Assembly: GCF_018998565.1 (NCBI RefSeq)
Contig: NZ_JAHNZO010000002.1
Coordinates: 62,001-126,000, forward strand
DNA length: 64,000 nt
Direction of reading: 5' to 3'
Source: Paenibacillus oleatilyticus
GTDB lineage: Bacteria > Bacillota > Bacilli > Paenibacillales > NBRC-103111
Made by a program: the position numbers and the translations under genes. A model generated the notes under the pieces. That model was not told where the DNA came from and did not search any database. It was given only the letters and a program-made list of their open reading frames with translations. Position 1 is the stretch's first letter; every line of letters starts with the position of its first letter. Positions 7,620 to 15,450 of this stretch are shown in pieces.

Positions 7620-7800
7620 GGACAGGCGCCTTTCCGCTAGAGACGCGGACAGGCTTAATAGGGAAGTCCGGTGCAAAGCCGGCGCGGTCCCGCCACTGTA
7701 AGGAAGAGTGTCCCTCCGAGTTCGCCCACTGGCCTTGTCGCATGTATGGCCGGGAAGGGGGAGGGAGCGATGACCCCGAGCCAGGAGACCTGCCTGTTCA
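7620..7800 (+). promoter_or_regulatory. cobalamin (B12) riboswitch
   Basis: The conserved B12-box elements are present in order: TTAATAGGGAA, GGTGCAAAGCCGG, CCCGCCACTGTAA, the GGCCGGGAAGG side arm and the B12 box GAGCCAGGAGACCTGCC. The outer stem P1 is ACAGGC (7622-7627) with GCCTGT (7792-7797). It is followed by a terminator hairpin and then nrdIEF. Cobalamin binding would therefore switch off the B12-independent class Ib ribonucleotide reductase. Confidence 0.95.
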
Positions 7801-7849
7801 TTCGACACCCGTCCTACGGAGATAGGAACGTGTCCGGCATCGTGCTTAG

Positions 7850-7878
7850 ACAGCATGTTTATTTACATGCTGTTTTTG
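7850..7878 (+). terminator. riboswitch expression-platform terminator
   Basis: ACAGCATGT and ACATGCTGT form a perfect 9-bp stem with a 6-nt loop followed by TTTT, located between the B12 aptamer and nrdI. This fits transcriptional termination when cobalamin is bound. Confidence 0.8.
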
Positions 7879-7968
7879 AGACGCATTCGGTCCGTTCCGC
7901 GGGCCGGCGGCGTCTTTTTTTGCCGGGCCCGAGGCGTTGGCGGGAGAGAAAAAAGGAGACGAGAACCC

Positions 7969-8328
7969 ATGCTGATTGCGTACGACTCCAGAACGGGGAA
8001 TGTGCGGAGATTTATCGGTAAGCTGAATATGCCATCGGTTCAAATCGAGGAGAACATGCAGATGGACGAGCCTTTCGTCCTTGTTACGTATACGACCGGC
8101 TTCGGTCAGGTTCCGGAGAAAACGGCCGCTTTTCTTGAGCGCAATCACAGCCGGCTGCTTGGGGTCGCCGCCAGCGGCAACCGCAATTGGGGCGAAGGCT
8201 TCGCCAAGAGCGCCGATCGGATTGCATCCATGTACCGTGTGCCGGTTTTGGGCAAATTCGAGCTTGCAGGGACGAAGCGCGATGTAGAAACGTTTAGAAG
8301 CGAGGTGGGCACCGTTGCGGCATATTGA
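7969..8328 (+). CDS. nrdI: NrdI flavodoxin-like protein of class Ib ribonucleotide reductase
   Basis: 119 residues, the usual NrdI length. The FMN-binding pattern is seen as YDSRTGNVRRF near residue 5-15, VLVTYTTGFGQVP, and GVAASGNRNWGE. NrdI supplies the oxidant (superoxide/peroxide channelled through FMN) that assembles the manganese-tyrosyl radical in NrdF. AAAAGGAG lies 10 bases upstream of the ATG. Its last 14 bases overlap nrdE, indicating translational coupling. It is first in the nrdIEF operon downstream of the B12 riboswitch. Confidence 0.95.
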   Translation: MLIAYDSRTGNVRRFIGKLNMPSVQIEENMQMDEPFVLVTYTTGFGQVPEKTAAFLERNHSRLLGVAASGNRNWGEGFAKSADRIASMYRVPVLGKFELAGTKRDVETFRSEVGTVAAY

Positions 8329-10399
8329 ATTGAACAACCAGCTGATGCGGCGGGAAGCGGACGGATTTTTTCAACTGGAGAAGGACCGGGAGGCGGTCCG
8401 GGCGTTTATGGAAGAGGCGGAACGCAGCAGCATCCGTTTCGCCGATACGGCTGAAAAGGTCCGTTATATGATCGACAACGACTACTACGAGAACGTGTAC
8501 GACCGCTATTCGCCGGAAGAGGTCGAGGACGTCTACCGGATTACGCACAGCTACGGCTTCCAGTTCCAGTCGTACATGGCGGCGTCGAAATTTTATACGG
8601 ATTATGCGATGAAAAGCAACGACCGCTCGCTCTACCTCGAGCATTATCCCGACCGCGTGGCGATCGTCGCGCTGTATCTCGGACGCGGCGATGCGGACAC
8701 CGCACGGGCCTTGGCGGCATCGATGATGGAGCAGCGGCTGCAGCCGGCGACGCCGACGTTCCTCAATGCCGGAAAAAGCCGGCGCGGCGAGATGGTGTCG
8801 TGCTTTTTGCTGGAGATGGACGATTCGCTCAATTCGATCAACTACGTGCTCGCCACGTGCATGCAGCTGTCCAAAATCGGCGGCGGCGTCGCGGTGAACC
8901 TGTCCAAGCTGCGCGGGCGCGGAGAGCCGATCAAAGGCGTGGAAGGTGCCGCCAAAGGCATCATGCCGGTGCTGAAGCTGATGGAGGACGCGTTCTCGTA
9001 CGCCGATCAGATGGGACAGCGCAAAGGCTCCGGCGCGGCCTATTACAATATTTTCGGCTGGGACGTCATGGAGTTTCTGGACAGCAAGAAGATTAATGCG
9101 GACGAGAAAAGCCGTCTGAAGACGCTTTCGATTGGACTGATCGTTCCGAATCGGTTCTACCGGCTGGCCGAGGAGAACGAGCCGCTTCACGTATTCGCGC
9201 CATACTCCGTTTGGAAGGCCTACGGGACGCATCTCGACGACATGGACATGGACGAGATGTACGACCGGCTGCTGGCCGACGACCGGGTGCGCAAGAAAGC
9301 GGTCATGGGCGCGCGCGACATGCTCGTAAAGATCGCGACGGTGCAGCTCGAATCCGGGTACCCGTACATGATGAACAAAAGCAACGCCAACCGGGCGCAT
9401 GCACTTAAAAATATCGGCTCGATCAAAATGTCGAACCTGTGCACGGAAATTTTCCAGCTTCAGGAAACGTCGGAGATTGCCGATTACGGGCAGCCGGACA
9501 TCATCCGGCGCGATATCAGCTGCAATCTGGCTTCGCTTAACATTGTGAACGTGATGGAGCAGGGCAAAATACGCGAATCGGTCTACGAAGGGATCATGGC
9601 GTTAACGGCGGTCAGCGATATGACCCATGTCGCCAATGCCCCGGGCGTGGCGAAAGCGAACCGCGAGATGCATTCGGTCGGGCTCGGTGCGATGAATTTG
9701 CACGGCTTCCTGGCGAAGAACAAGATCGCGTACGAAAGCGAAGAAGCTAAAGATTTTGTACGTACCTTCTTCATGATGATGAATTTCTATTCGCTGGAAG
9801 CCAGCATGGAGACGGCAAAGAAGACAGGCGTTACGTTCGCAGGCTTCGAGCGGTCGGATTACGCCGACGGCAGTTATTTCGCCCGTTACACGAGTACGGA
9901 TTACCGGCCGGTAACGGAGAAGGTTAAGGAACTGTTCGGGCAAATGGCGATTCCTTCTCCCGAGAATTGGCGGGTGCTGCAGGAGGCCGTCCGCACGCAT
10001 GGGCTGTATCATGCCTACCGGCTGGCGATTGCCCCGACGCAAAGCATCTCGTATATTCAAAATGCGACCTCCAGTATCATGCCGATCGTCGAGCCGATCG
10101 AGACGCGGACGTATGCGAATTCGACGACGTATTACCCGATGCCGTATATGAACCGGGACAACTTCTTCTATTACAAGTCCGCCTATCAGATGGACCAGTT
10201 CAAGGTGCTGGATCTGATCGCGGAAATTCAGGCGCACGTCGACCAAGGCATCTCGACCGTGCTGCATGTCAACAGCGACGTGACGACGAGACAGCTGGCA
10301 CGGTATTACATTTATGCCGCCCGCAAAGGCTTGAAGTCGCTGTACTATACCCGGACGAACCGGTTGACGATGGAAGAATGCATAAGCTGCTCCGTGTAA
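8315..10399 (+). CDS. nrdE: ribonucleoside-diphosphate reductase class Ib, alpha subunit
   Basis: 694 residues. The catalytic large subunit reduces ribonucleoside diphosphates to deoxyribonucleotides for DNA synthesis. Active-site cysteines are visible in MVSCFLLEMDD, SNLCTEIF and DISCNLASLNIVN, and the C-terminal redox pair is ECISCSV. No N-terminal ATP-cone is present, as expected for NrdE. The TTG start at 8315 gives MRHIELNNQ, the usual NrdE beginning, and overlaps nrdI by 14 bp with GAGGTGGG upstream. nrdF follows 43 bp after the stop. Confidence 0.96.
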   Translation: MRHIELNNQLMRREADGFFQLEKDREAVRAFMEEAERSSIRFADTAEKVRYMIDNDYYENVYDRYSPEEVEDVYRITHSYGFQFQSYMAASKFYTDYAMKSNDRSLYLEHYPDRVAIVALYLGRGDADTARALAASMMEQRLQPATPTFLNAGKSRRGEMVSCFLLEMDDSLNSINYVLATCMQLSKIGGGVAVNLSKLRGRGEPIKGVEGAAKGIMPVLKLMEDAFSYADQMGQRKGSGAAYYNIFGWDVMEFLDSKKINADEKSRLKTLSIGLIVPNRFYRLAEENEPLHVFAPYSVWKAYGTHLDDMDMDEMYDRLLADDRVRKKAVMGARDMLVKIATVQLESGYPYMMNKSNANRAHALKNIGSIKMSNLCTEIFQLQETSEIADYGQPDIIRRDISCNLASLNIVNVMEQGKIRESVYEGIMALTAVSDMTHVANAPGVAKANREMHSVGLGAMNLHGFLAKNKIAYESEEAKDFVRTFFMMMNFYSLEASMETAKKTGVTFAGFERSDYADGSYFARYTSTDYRPVTEKVKELFGQMAIPSPENWRVLQEAVRTHGLYHAYRLAIAPTQSISYIQNATSSIMPIVEPIETRTYANSTTYYPMPYMNRDNFFYYKSAYQMDQFKVLDLIAEIQAHVDQGISTVLHVNSDVTTRQLARYYIYAARKGLKSLYYTRTNRLTMEECISCSV

Positions 10400-10442
10400 C
10401 GACGACAGCATTCGAGCAAGGCAAGAGAGAGGAGCCAATGGT

Positions 10443-11405
10443 ATGAGCGTGTTGAAGGCGGTCAACTGGAACCGTCCGGATGACGATTTTACGATAACCT
10501 TCTGGAACCAGAACATCATGCAGTTCTGGACTGACGACGAAATTCCGCTGTCCGACGACAAAATGAGCTGGCTGACGCTCAATGACGACGAACGCGATCT
10601 ATATATGAAGGTGCTTGGCGGATTGACGCTGCTCGACACGGTTCAGGGCGGCGTCGGGATGCCGAAGCTGCTGGAGCATGTTGAAGGGCTGCAGCGCAAG
10701 GCGGTGCTCGGCTTCATGGGCATGATGGAGCAAATTCACGCCAAATCGTACAGCAGCATCTTTACGACGCTGGCGACAACCGAAGAGATTGACGGCGTGT
10801 TCCGCTGGGTGGAACAAAATGTGTTTTTGCAGACGAAAGCGGAAACGATCTCCCAGTACTACAACCACATCCGGACGCCGAAGGAGCTGTACCTGGCGAT
10901 GTGCGCGTCCGTTTTGCTGGAAAGCTACTTGTTTTACAGCGGCTTTTTCTACCCGCTCTATTTGGCCGGACAGGGGAAAATGACGAGCAGCGGCGAAATC
11001 ATCGATCTCATTCTGCGCGACGAGAGCATCCACGGTCTGTATGTCGGGGTGCTGGCGCAGGAAGTGTTCGCCGGACTAAGTGAGGAAGATCAGGAGGACG
11101 CCACCGAGACGCTGCTAGGACTGCTGCGCTATTTGCACGGCAACGAGGAGCGGTACACGGAGCAGCTGTATGCCTCCGTCGGCTTGGTTGACGAGGTGAA
11201 GGCGTTTCTGCGTTACAACGCGAACAAGGCGCTGATGAATTTGGGCCAAGACCCGCTGTTCGAGGAGGAAGAGATCAACCCGATCGTCCTGAACGGTATC
11301 AGTACGCGGACGAAGCAGCACGATTTCTTTTCCAAAAAAGGAAACGGCTACGTGCGCACGATTCATGTCGAGCCGCTGACCGACGACGACTTCCGGTTTG
11401 ACTAA
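10443..11405 (+). CDS. nrdF: ribonucleoside-diphosphate reductase class Ib, beta subunit
   Basis: 320 residues, the small subunit that holds the dimetal-tyrosyl radical. Metal ligands and the radical site are visible: D65 (LTLLDT), E96 and H99 (MMEQIHAKSYSS), radical tyrosine Y103, and further E/H ligands in RDESIHGLYVG. The radical is passed to the NrdE cysteine. Last gene of the operon; a strong terminator follows. Confidence 0.96.
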   Translation: MSVLKAVNWNRPDDDFTITFWNQNIMQFWTDDEIPLSDDKMSWLTLNDDERDLYMKVLGGLTLLDTVQGGVGMPKLLEHVEGLQRKAVLGFMGMMEQIHAKSYSSIFTTLATTEEIDGVFRWVEQNVFLQTKAETISQYYNHIRTPKELYLAMCASVLLESYLFYSGFFYPLYLAGQGKMTSSGEIIDLILRDESIHGLYVGVLAQEVFAGLSEEDQEDATETLLGLLRYLHGNEERYTEQLYASVGLVDEVKAFLRYNANKALMNLGQDPLFEEEEINPIVLNGISTRTKQHDFFSKKGNGYVRTIHVEPLTDDDFRFD

Positions 11406-11436
11406 GCAAGTATGCAGGTCGCTTACTTAAGGTTTG

Positions 11437-11501
11437 AAGCACGGTTTGCCATCCGGATTATTCGCTTGAAGCGGATCGGATGGCGGATCGTGCTTCTTTT
11501 T
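11437..11501 (+). terminator. terminator of nrdIEF
   Basis: AAGCACG-GCCATCCG pairs with CGGATGGC-CGTGCTT around a loop, followed by CTTTTT. Confidence 0.85.
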
Positions 11502-11613
11502 GTGATGCCCGAAGAAAAAATCCCTCCAGCGTTCGGCACGCTCCGCAGGACGGCGGACACCCGCTTCCGTTCCCTCTACAATTAGGAAACGAAACGGAGG
11601 GAGGAATCGTTAA

Positions 11614-12798
11614 ATGCGTGCAAAATCCATTATTTTTACTTCGGTCCTGATCGGTTATGTCGGTCTGGGCATTCTCAATCCGCTCGTCGCTCCGCTGATT
11701 CGCGAGCTTGGCCTTTCGGAAACGGATGCCGGCTGGATTGTCGCGGCTTCCTCGTTCATGGTGCTGCTCACATCGGCGTTCTGGGGAAGCTGGAGCGACC
11801 GCATCGGGCGCAAGCCGGTGCTGCTGATCGGGCTGACGGGTATGGCCGCCAGCTTCGGCCTATTCGTCGCGGTGACCGAGCAAGGCTTGTCCGGCAAGTT
11901 CCAGCCTGCCGTATTGTTTACGCTGCTGCTGATCTCGCGCTTGCTGCTGGGAGCTGCGTTTCCGGCTGTCCTATCGTCCAGCCAGGCGTATATGGCGGAT
12001 ATTACGACCGAGAAGGACCGCGCCGCCGGCATGTCGTTAATCGGTGCAGCCAACGGGCTCGGGCTTGTCGTCGGTCCTGCGGTCGGCGCGCTGCTGACCA
12101 CCCTGAGCCTGCTGGCCCCGATCTATCTCGCGGTGGCTCTGCCTCTGCTTGTCATGCTCTTGGTCGCCTTCGGCATGGCGAATTCCAAGCCGCAGACGCA
12201 CGGCCAGCAGAAAATAACGCTGCGCAAAGGAATACTTCCTTACCTTGCGGTTGCGATGATCGTCATGATGGCGTTGATCCAGACGCAGGTGACCGCCGGA
12301 TTTTATTTTCAGGATAAGCTCGGCCTGTCGGCGACCGAAACGGCGCAAGCGGTCGGCGCAGCTCTGTTCTGCATCGGCTTCATGATGGCGCTGGTTCAGT
12401 TCACGGTTGTCCGCAAAAACCGGCTGACCCCGTTGAAATTGCTGCAGGTGGGAGTCCCGGTCTTCGCTGCTGGTCTTGTACTGCTCGTAAGCTTCAGCCA
12501 TATCGCGCCGTTCTTTGCCGCTTTCGCCCTGATGGGGATCGGGGTGGGGCTGGCGATTCCCGGCTTCACTTCGGGGGCTTCCTTGGCCGTAGCGAAGCAT
12601 GAACAGGGCGCTGCCGCAGGGATGATTGCCGCAGCTATCGGGATCGGATCGCTTCTCGGTCCGTTGACCGGGACGTTCCTGTATCGGATCAGTCCGGAAA
12701 CGCCGTTCTGGCTGTTGATTCTGCTGCTTGCGCTGTTAACGGGCTATGTGTGGGGCAGCCGGAGAATCCAGGGGGAACAGCAGGCCGTGGTTGACTAA
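11614..12798 (+). CDS. MFS transporter, probable efflux pump
   Basis: 394 residues with about 12 predicted membrane segments. The MFS motif A between helices 2 and 3 is GSWSDRIGRKPVLL, and the motif-C-like GLGLVVGPAVGAL is in helix 5, which is typical of drug/proton antiporters. It is followed by a Fur box, a PchR-type AraC regulator and a siderophore-binding lipoprotein, so export of a siderophore is an attractive role, but its own promoter shows no Fur box. GGAGGGAGG lies upstream of the ATG. Substrate not determined. Confidence 0.85.
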   Translation: MRAKSIIFTSVLIGYVGLGILNPLVAPLIRELGLSETDAGWIVAASSFMVLLTSAFWGSWSDRIGRKPVLLIGLTGMAASFGLFVAVTEQGLSGKFQPAVLFTLLLISRLLLGAAFPAVLSSSQAYMADITTEKDRAAGMSLIGAANGLGLVVGPAVGALLTTLSLLAPIYLAVALPLLVMLLVAFGMANSKPQTHGQQKITLRKGILPYLAVAMIVMMALIQTQVTAGFYFQDKLGLSATETAQAVGAALFCIGFMMALVQFTVVRKNRLTPLKLLQVGVPVFAAGLVLLVSFSHIAPFFAAFALMGIGVGLAIPGFTSGASLAVAKHEQGAAAGMIAAAIGIGSLLGPLTGTFLYRISPETPFWLLILLLALLTGYVWGSRRIQGEQQAVVD

Positions 12799-12803
12799 TC
12801 AAT

Positions 12804-12818
12804 TGAGAATTATTATCA
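12804..12818 (+). promoter_or_regulatory. Fur box upstream of AraC regulator
   Basis: TGAGAATTATTATCA matches 14 of 15 positions of the 7-1-7 Fur consensus TGATAATNATTATCA. It lies between the MFS stop and the AraC start. Confidence 0.75.
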
Positions 12819-12860
12819 TTTAAGAGGAGGGATGAACGACTACGGAGTGAGAGGATTCAG

Positions 12861-13847
12861 GTGCTAACGATGATAGCTGAGGATTTTCATCAAATATATA
12901 ATGCGTTTTTCGACGGTTTTCAATTGTCGCGCCGTTATGCCGACCGGACCGAGCAGTTGCCCGTTCCGCGCCAAGCCGGGGAAGGCGCGCTTCGCCGGTT
13001 CGTGCCGCGACCGGATTTGGAGATCGTCATTTCGGACTACACGCTCACGCGGAACCGTCAATTTCAGCTGCACATGGATTCGGCGATGGTCGAGCTTAGC
13101 TTTTGCCTGCAAGGAAAGCGGGAGCTGAACATTTCCGGCACAAGGCATGAACTTCACGCAAACCGCTGCACGCTGCAGCTGGTGGATCGACTTCACGCGC
13201 ATTTTGACTTCGTCGAGAACCAGCCGATGCTTGCGGTCGGTATCGGGATTCCCGTCGCGACGTTCGACCGTTTTATGGAAGATTTTGAAGGGAAGCGTGC
13301 CGTCGATTTTGCCAAGCTGGTCGACCGCCGTTCGTTTCGCCTGTTCGAGCAGACGATCGAGCCTGCGGCTTCCGTCATCCTGCAGCAGATGCTGTACGCT
13401 TCCTGCTCGAACGAGACGCGCAAAATTTATATGGAAAGCAAGGCGCTGGAGCTGCTCTCCCTGTCGTTTCATACGCTGCTGTGGGACCGCGAGCCCGACG
13501 ATAAGCATATCCGGTCCAGGCTGAGCAAGAACGATCTGGAGAAAATACGCCAGGCACAGGAGGTGCTGCTGCACCGCATGGATAGTCCGCCTTCGCTGCT
13601 GGAGCTTTCCCGAACGGTCGGTCTGAACGACTTCAAGCTGAAGATCGGATTTAAAGAAGTGTACGGGCGCACGGTTTTCGGCTATTTGCGGGAAAAGCGG
13701 CTGGAGAAAGCGCTCCTGCTGCTGCAAAGAGGGCAGGTCAACGTGAATCAGGCCGCCTGCGTCGTCGGCTATTCGAATCCGAGCCATTTTGCCGAAGTGT
13801 TCCGCGAGAAATACGGGTTCAATCCCGGCGAGCTCGTTCGCAAGTAG
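12861..13847 (+). CDS. AraC-family regulator, PchR-like, iron/siderophore type
   Basis: 328 residues. The N-terminal part binds an effector, and the C-terminal double helix-turn-helix covers about residues 230-328 (LLELSRTVGLNDFKLKIGF, then ACVVGYSNPSHFAEVFREK and YGFNPGE). The KLKIGFKEVYG pattern is characteristic of PchR/YbtA-type activators that sense ferri-siderophores. A Fur box precedes it and a siderophore-binding lipoprotein follows. The start may be GTG 12861 (GAGAGG 6 bases upstream) or ATG 12870. A short frame of 11 codons from 12832 overlaps the start. Confidence 0.88.
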   Translation: MLTMIAEDFHQIYNAFFDGFQLSRRYADRTEQLPVPRQAGEGALRRFVPRPDLEIVISDYTLTRNRQFQLHMDSAMVELSFCLQGKRELNISGTRHELHANRCTLQLVDRLHAHFDFVENQPMLAVGIGIPVATFDRFMEDFEGKRAVDFAKLVDRRSFRLFEQTIEPAASVILQQMLYASCSNETRKIYMESKALELLSLSFHTLLWDREPDDKHIRSRLSKNDLEKIRQAQEVLLHRMDSPPSLLELSRTVGLNDFKLKIGFKEVYGRTVFGYLREKRLEKALLLLQRGQVNVNQAACVVGYSNPSHFAEVFREKYGFNPGELVRK

Positions 13848-13870
13848 TGGGTCTGCCGCGTCTGATCGCC

Positions 13871-13903
13871 AAACCGCCAGAGGAAACTCCTTTGGCGGTT
13901 TTT
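13871..13903 (+). terminator. terminator after AraC gene
   Basis: AAACCGCCA-AGGA pairs with TCCT-TGGCGGTTT around a 3-nt loop, followed by TTT. Confidence 0.85.
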
Positions 13904-13989
13904 GTTGCGCATAAAAATCCCGGCAACCGCAGAAAAAATCCGTGCAGGGGTGGATGAGCGGACACGGATACGGTAGCATACCATTTATT

Positions 13990-14008
13990 GATAATGAGTA
14001 TCGTTATC
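13990..14008 (+). promoter_or_regulatory. Fur box upstream of siderophore-binding lipoprotein
   Basis: GATAATGAGTATCGTTATC differs at two positions from the classical 19-bp Fur box and is part of a longer palindrome with TTGATAA/TTATCAA arms. Confidence 0.85.
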
Positions 14009-14065
14009 AATAAGATTGAGCGCACCGCAAGGACTGGCGGCAAAAACAAAGGAGGGCCAAAAAAC

Positions 14066-15019
14066 ATGCACAGACGAACTTGGTTATCGCTTCTGCTTCT
14101 GCTTGCGATCGCCGGGGTGATTGCCGGATGTACGGCAAGCGACCCGGGAACCGGCGCTTCAGGGGATCCGAAAAAGCCCGGGGGGACGGCGGCGCAAGCT
14201 TCTTTTCCGAGGACGATCAAGCATATGAAAGGGGAAACGGTAATCAAGGAGCGGCCGGTAAAAATCGCGGCGCCTTATCTTACTTTTGTCGACGACTTGG
14301 TCGTCTTGGACGAAATTCCCGTTGCCGCTCAGGGGATGGCGATGATGAGCAGCTTCCCGAATTTGCAGAAAAAGCTCGAGGGGAAATCCGTGATCGATCT
14401 GGGTAAAGAAGTGAGCATGGAGAGGCTGCTCGCGTCGCAGCCGGATCTCATAATCGCTTCCGACGATATGGCCGATAAATACGAGCAGCTCAGCCAAATC
14501 GCGCCGACGGTTATTTTTCCGTATAACGAAGATTGGAAGGGGACGCTGCAGCTGATTGCCGGGGCCATCGGGAAGGAAGAGAAGGCGGCGGCCTTCTTGG
14601 CCGACTTCGACCGCAAGGCGAAGGAATACAAAGCGAAGCTGGCGAGCCGCAGCGGGGAGACGGTCTTGTTCGCGATGTACGGCGGGAAGGAGTTCATCAC
14701 CTTCAATGAACAGCGCGTCGCCGACTTTTACAAGGAGCTTGGACTAAAGCCGGTGCCCGGCAATGAAAAGGGCGGGTCCTTGTCCCTCGAAACGCTGTCG
14801 ACGATGAATCCGGATCATATTTTTATCGTCAACAACTACGCTACGCCGATTAAAAAGGGCGTCAAAGAAACGCTGAAGGACAACACGATCTGGAACGGAA
14901 TGAAAGCACCCAAAAGCGATCAAGTCTACTACATTGAGGATACGTCCATCCTCGGGCCGATGCCGCTTGGCAAATTGATCGCGATCGAAGAAGTGATGAA
15001 GGCGATGGGGAATCGGTAA
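14066..15019 (+). CDS. Fe3+-siderophore ABC transporter substrate-binding lipoprotein
   Basis: 317 residues. Signal peptide with lipobox IAGC (lipid-modified C22), then a Ser/Gly/Pro linker and a type III periplasmic-binding fold (FeuA/FhuD family): TFVDDLVVLDEIPVA, ERLLASQPDLIIASDD, and DHIFIVNN near the C-terminus. It captures a ferric siderophore at the outer face of the membrane. No permease or ATPase gene is adjacent, so it must work with transporter parts encoded elsewhere. The start was chosen at ATG 14066, 8 bases after GGAGGG. The Fur box about 60 bp upstream indicates repression by iron. Confidence 0.92.
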   Translation: MHRRTWLSLLLLLAIAGVIAGCTASDPGTGASGDPKKPGGTAAQASFPRTIKHMKGETVIKERPVKIAAPYLTFVDDLVVLDEIPVAAQGMAMMSSFPNLQKKLEGKSVIDLGKEVSMERLLASQPDLIIASDDMADKYEQLSQIAPTVIFPYNEDWKGTLQLIAGAIGKEEKAAAFLADFDRKAKEYKAKLASRSGETVLFAMYGGKEFITFNEQRVADFYKELGLKPVPGNEKGGSLSLETLSTMNPDHIFIVNNYATPIKKGVKETLKDNTIWNGMKAPKSDQVYYIEDTSILGPMPLGKLIAIEEVMKAMGNR

Positions 15020-15048
15020 GGCCTCAACTGACCAATTCTCAACAAGCT

Positions 15049-15077
15049 CGCCCTTGCGATATGCAAGGGTGTTTTTT
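15049..15077 (+). terminator. terminator after siderophore-binding gene
   Basis: CCCTTGC (15051-15057) pairs with GCAAGGG (15063-15069), followed by TGTTTTTT. Confidence 0.85.
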
Positions 15078-15240
15078 ATGTCAACTAACATGCTGTGGAG
15101 TGTTGGTTCATGAAAAATTGTACTCTATCGCTTCAACTATAATATTTTTCTTTCTTTTTGTTGCCCTGCCCCGGGTGCAACCCGGCTTTGGGTTCGCACC
15201 GCCGGACGAGCGCAAAGACGGCCGAAAATGAGGAGACGAT

Positions 15241-15318
15241 TTGACAAGTAATGAGTACGATATTCCATGGTTTGCCGGAAACCGGGCTTATATAATTCAC
15301 TTGTAACAATAGATTACA
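15241..15318 (+). promoter_or_regulatory. probable promoter/operator region of the hyuAB-frlDB operon
   Basis: The 370-bp gap before hyuA contains TATAAT at 15291-15296, a dyad GGTTT-GCCGG-AAACC just upstream of it, and TGTAA-N7-TTACA (15302-15318) at the predicted start point. An imperfect hairpin made of GGGTGCAACCC and GGGTTCGCACC precedes them. No good -35 is found at 17 bp, which would fit an activator-dependent promoter. No gene was seen in this gap. Confidence 0.4.
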
Positions 15319-15450
15319 CCAAACATCCGGAGCAGCCGGGGGTGAAATCGTGCAAAAAAGGGGGAAGGGTAACCCTCTGATCAATTGGTGTAAGTAAGAC
15401 GGACGGTTGACTTTCCATTAGGAGTTCCAATGCGGATGAGGAGGAAAAGC

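Noticed and set aside
12832..12867. 11-codon leader peptide before the AraC gene
   Set aside because: The Shine-Dalgarno sequence is almost touching the ATG, and the peptide shows no attenuator-like composition or hairpin.
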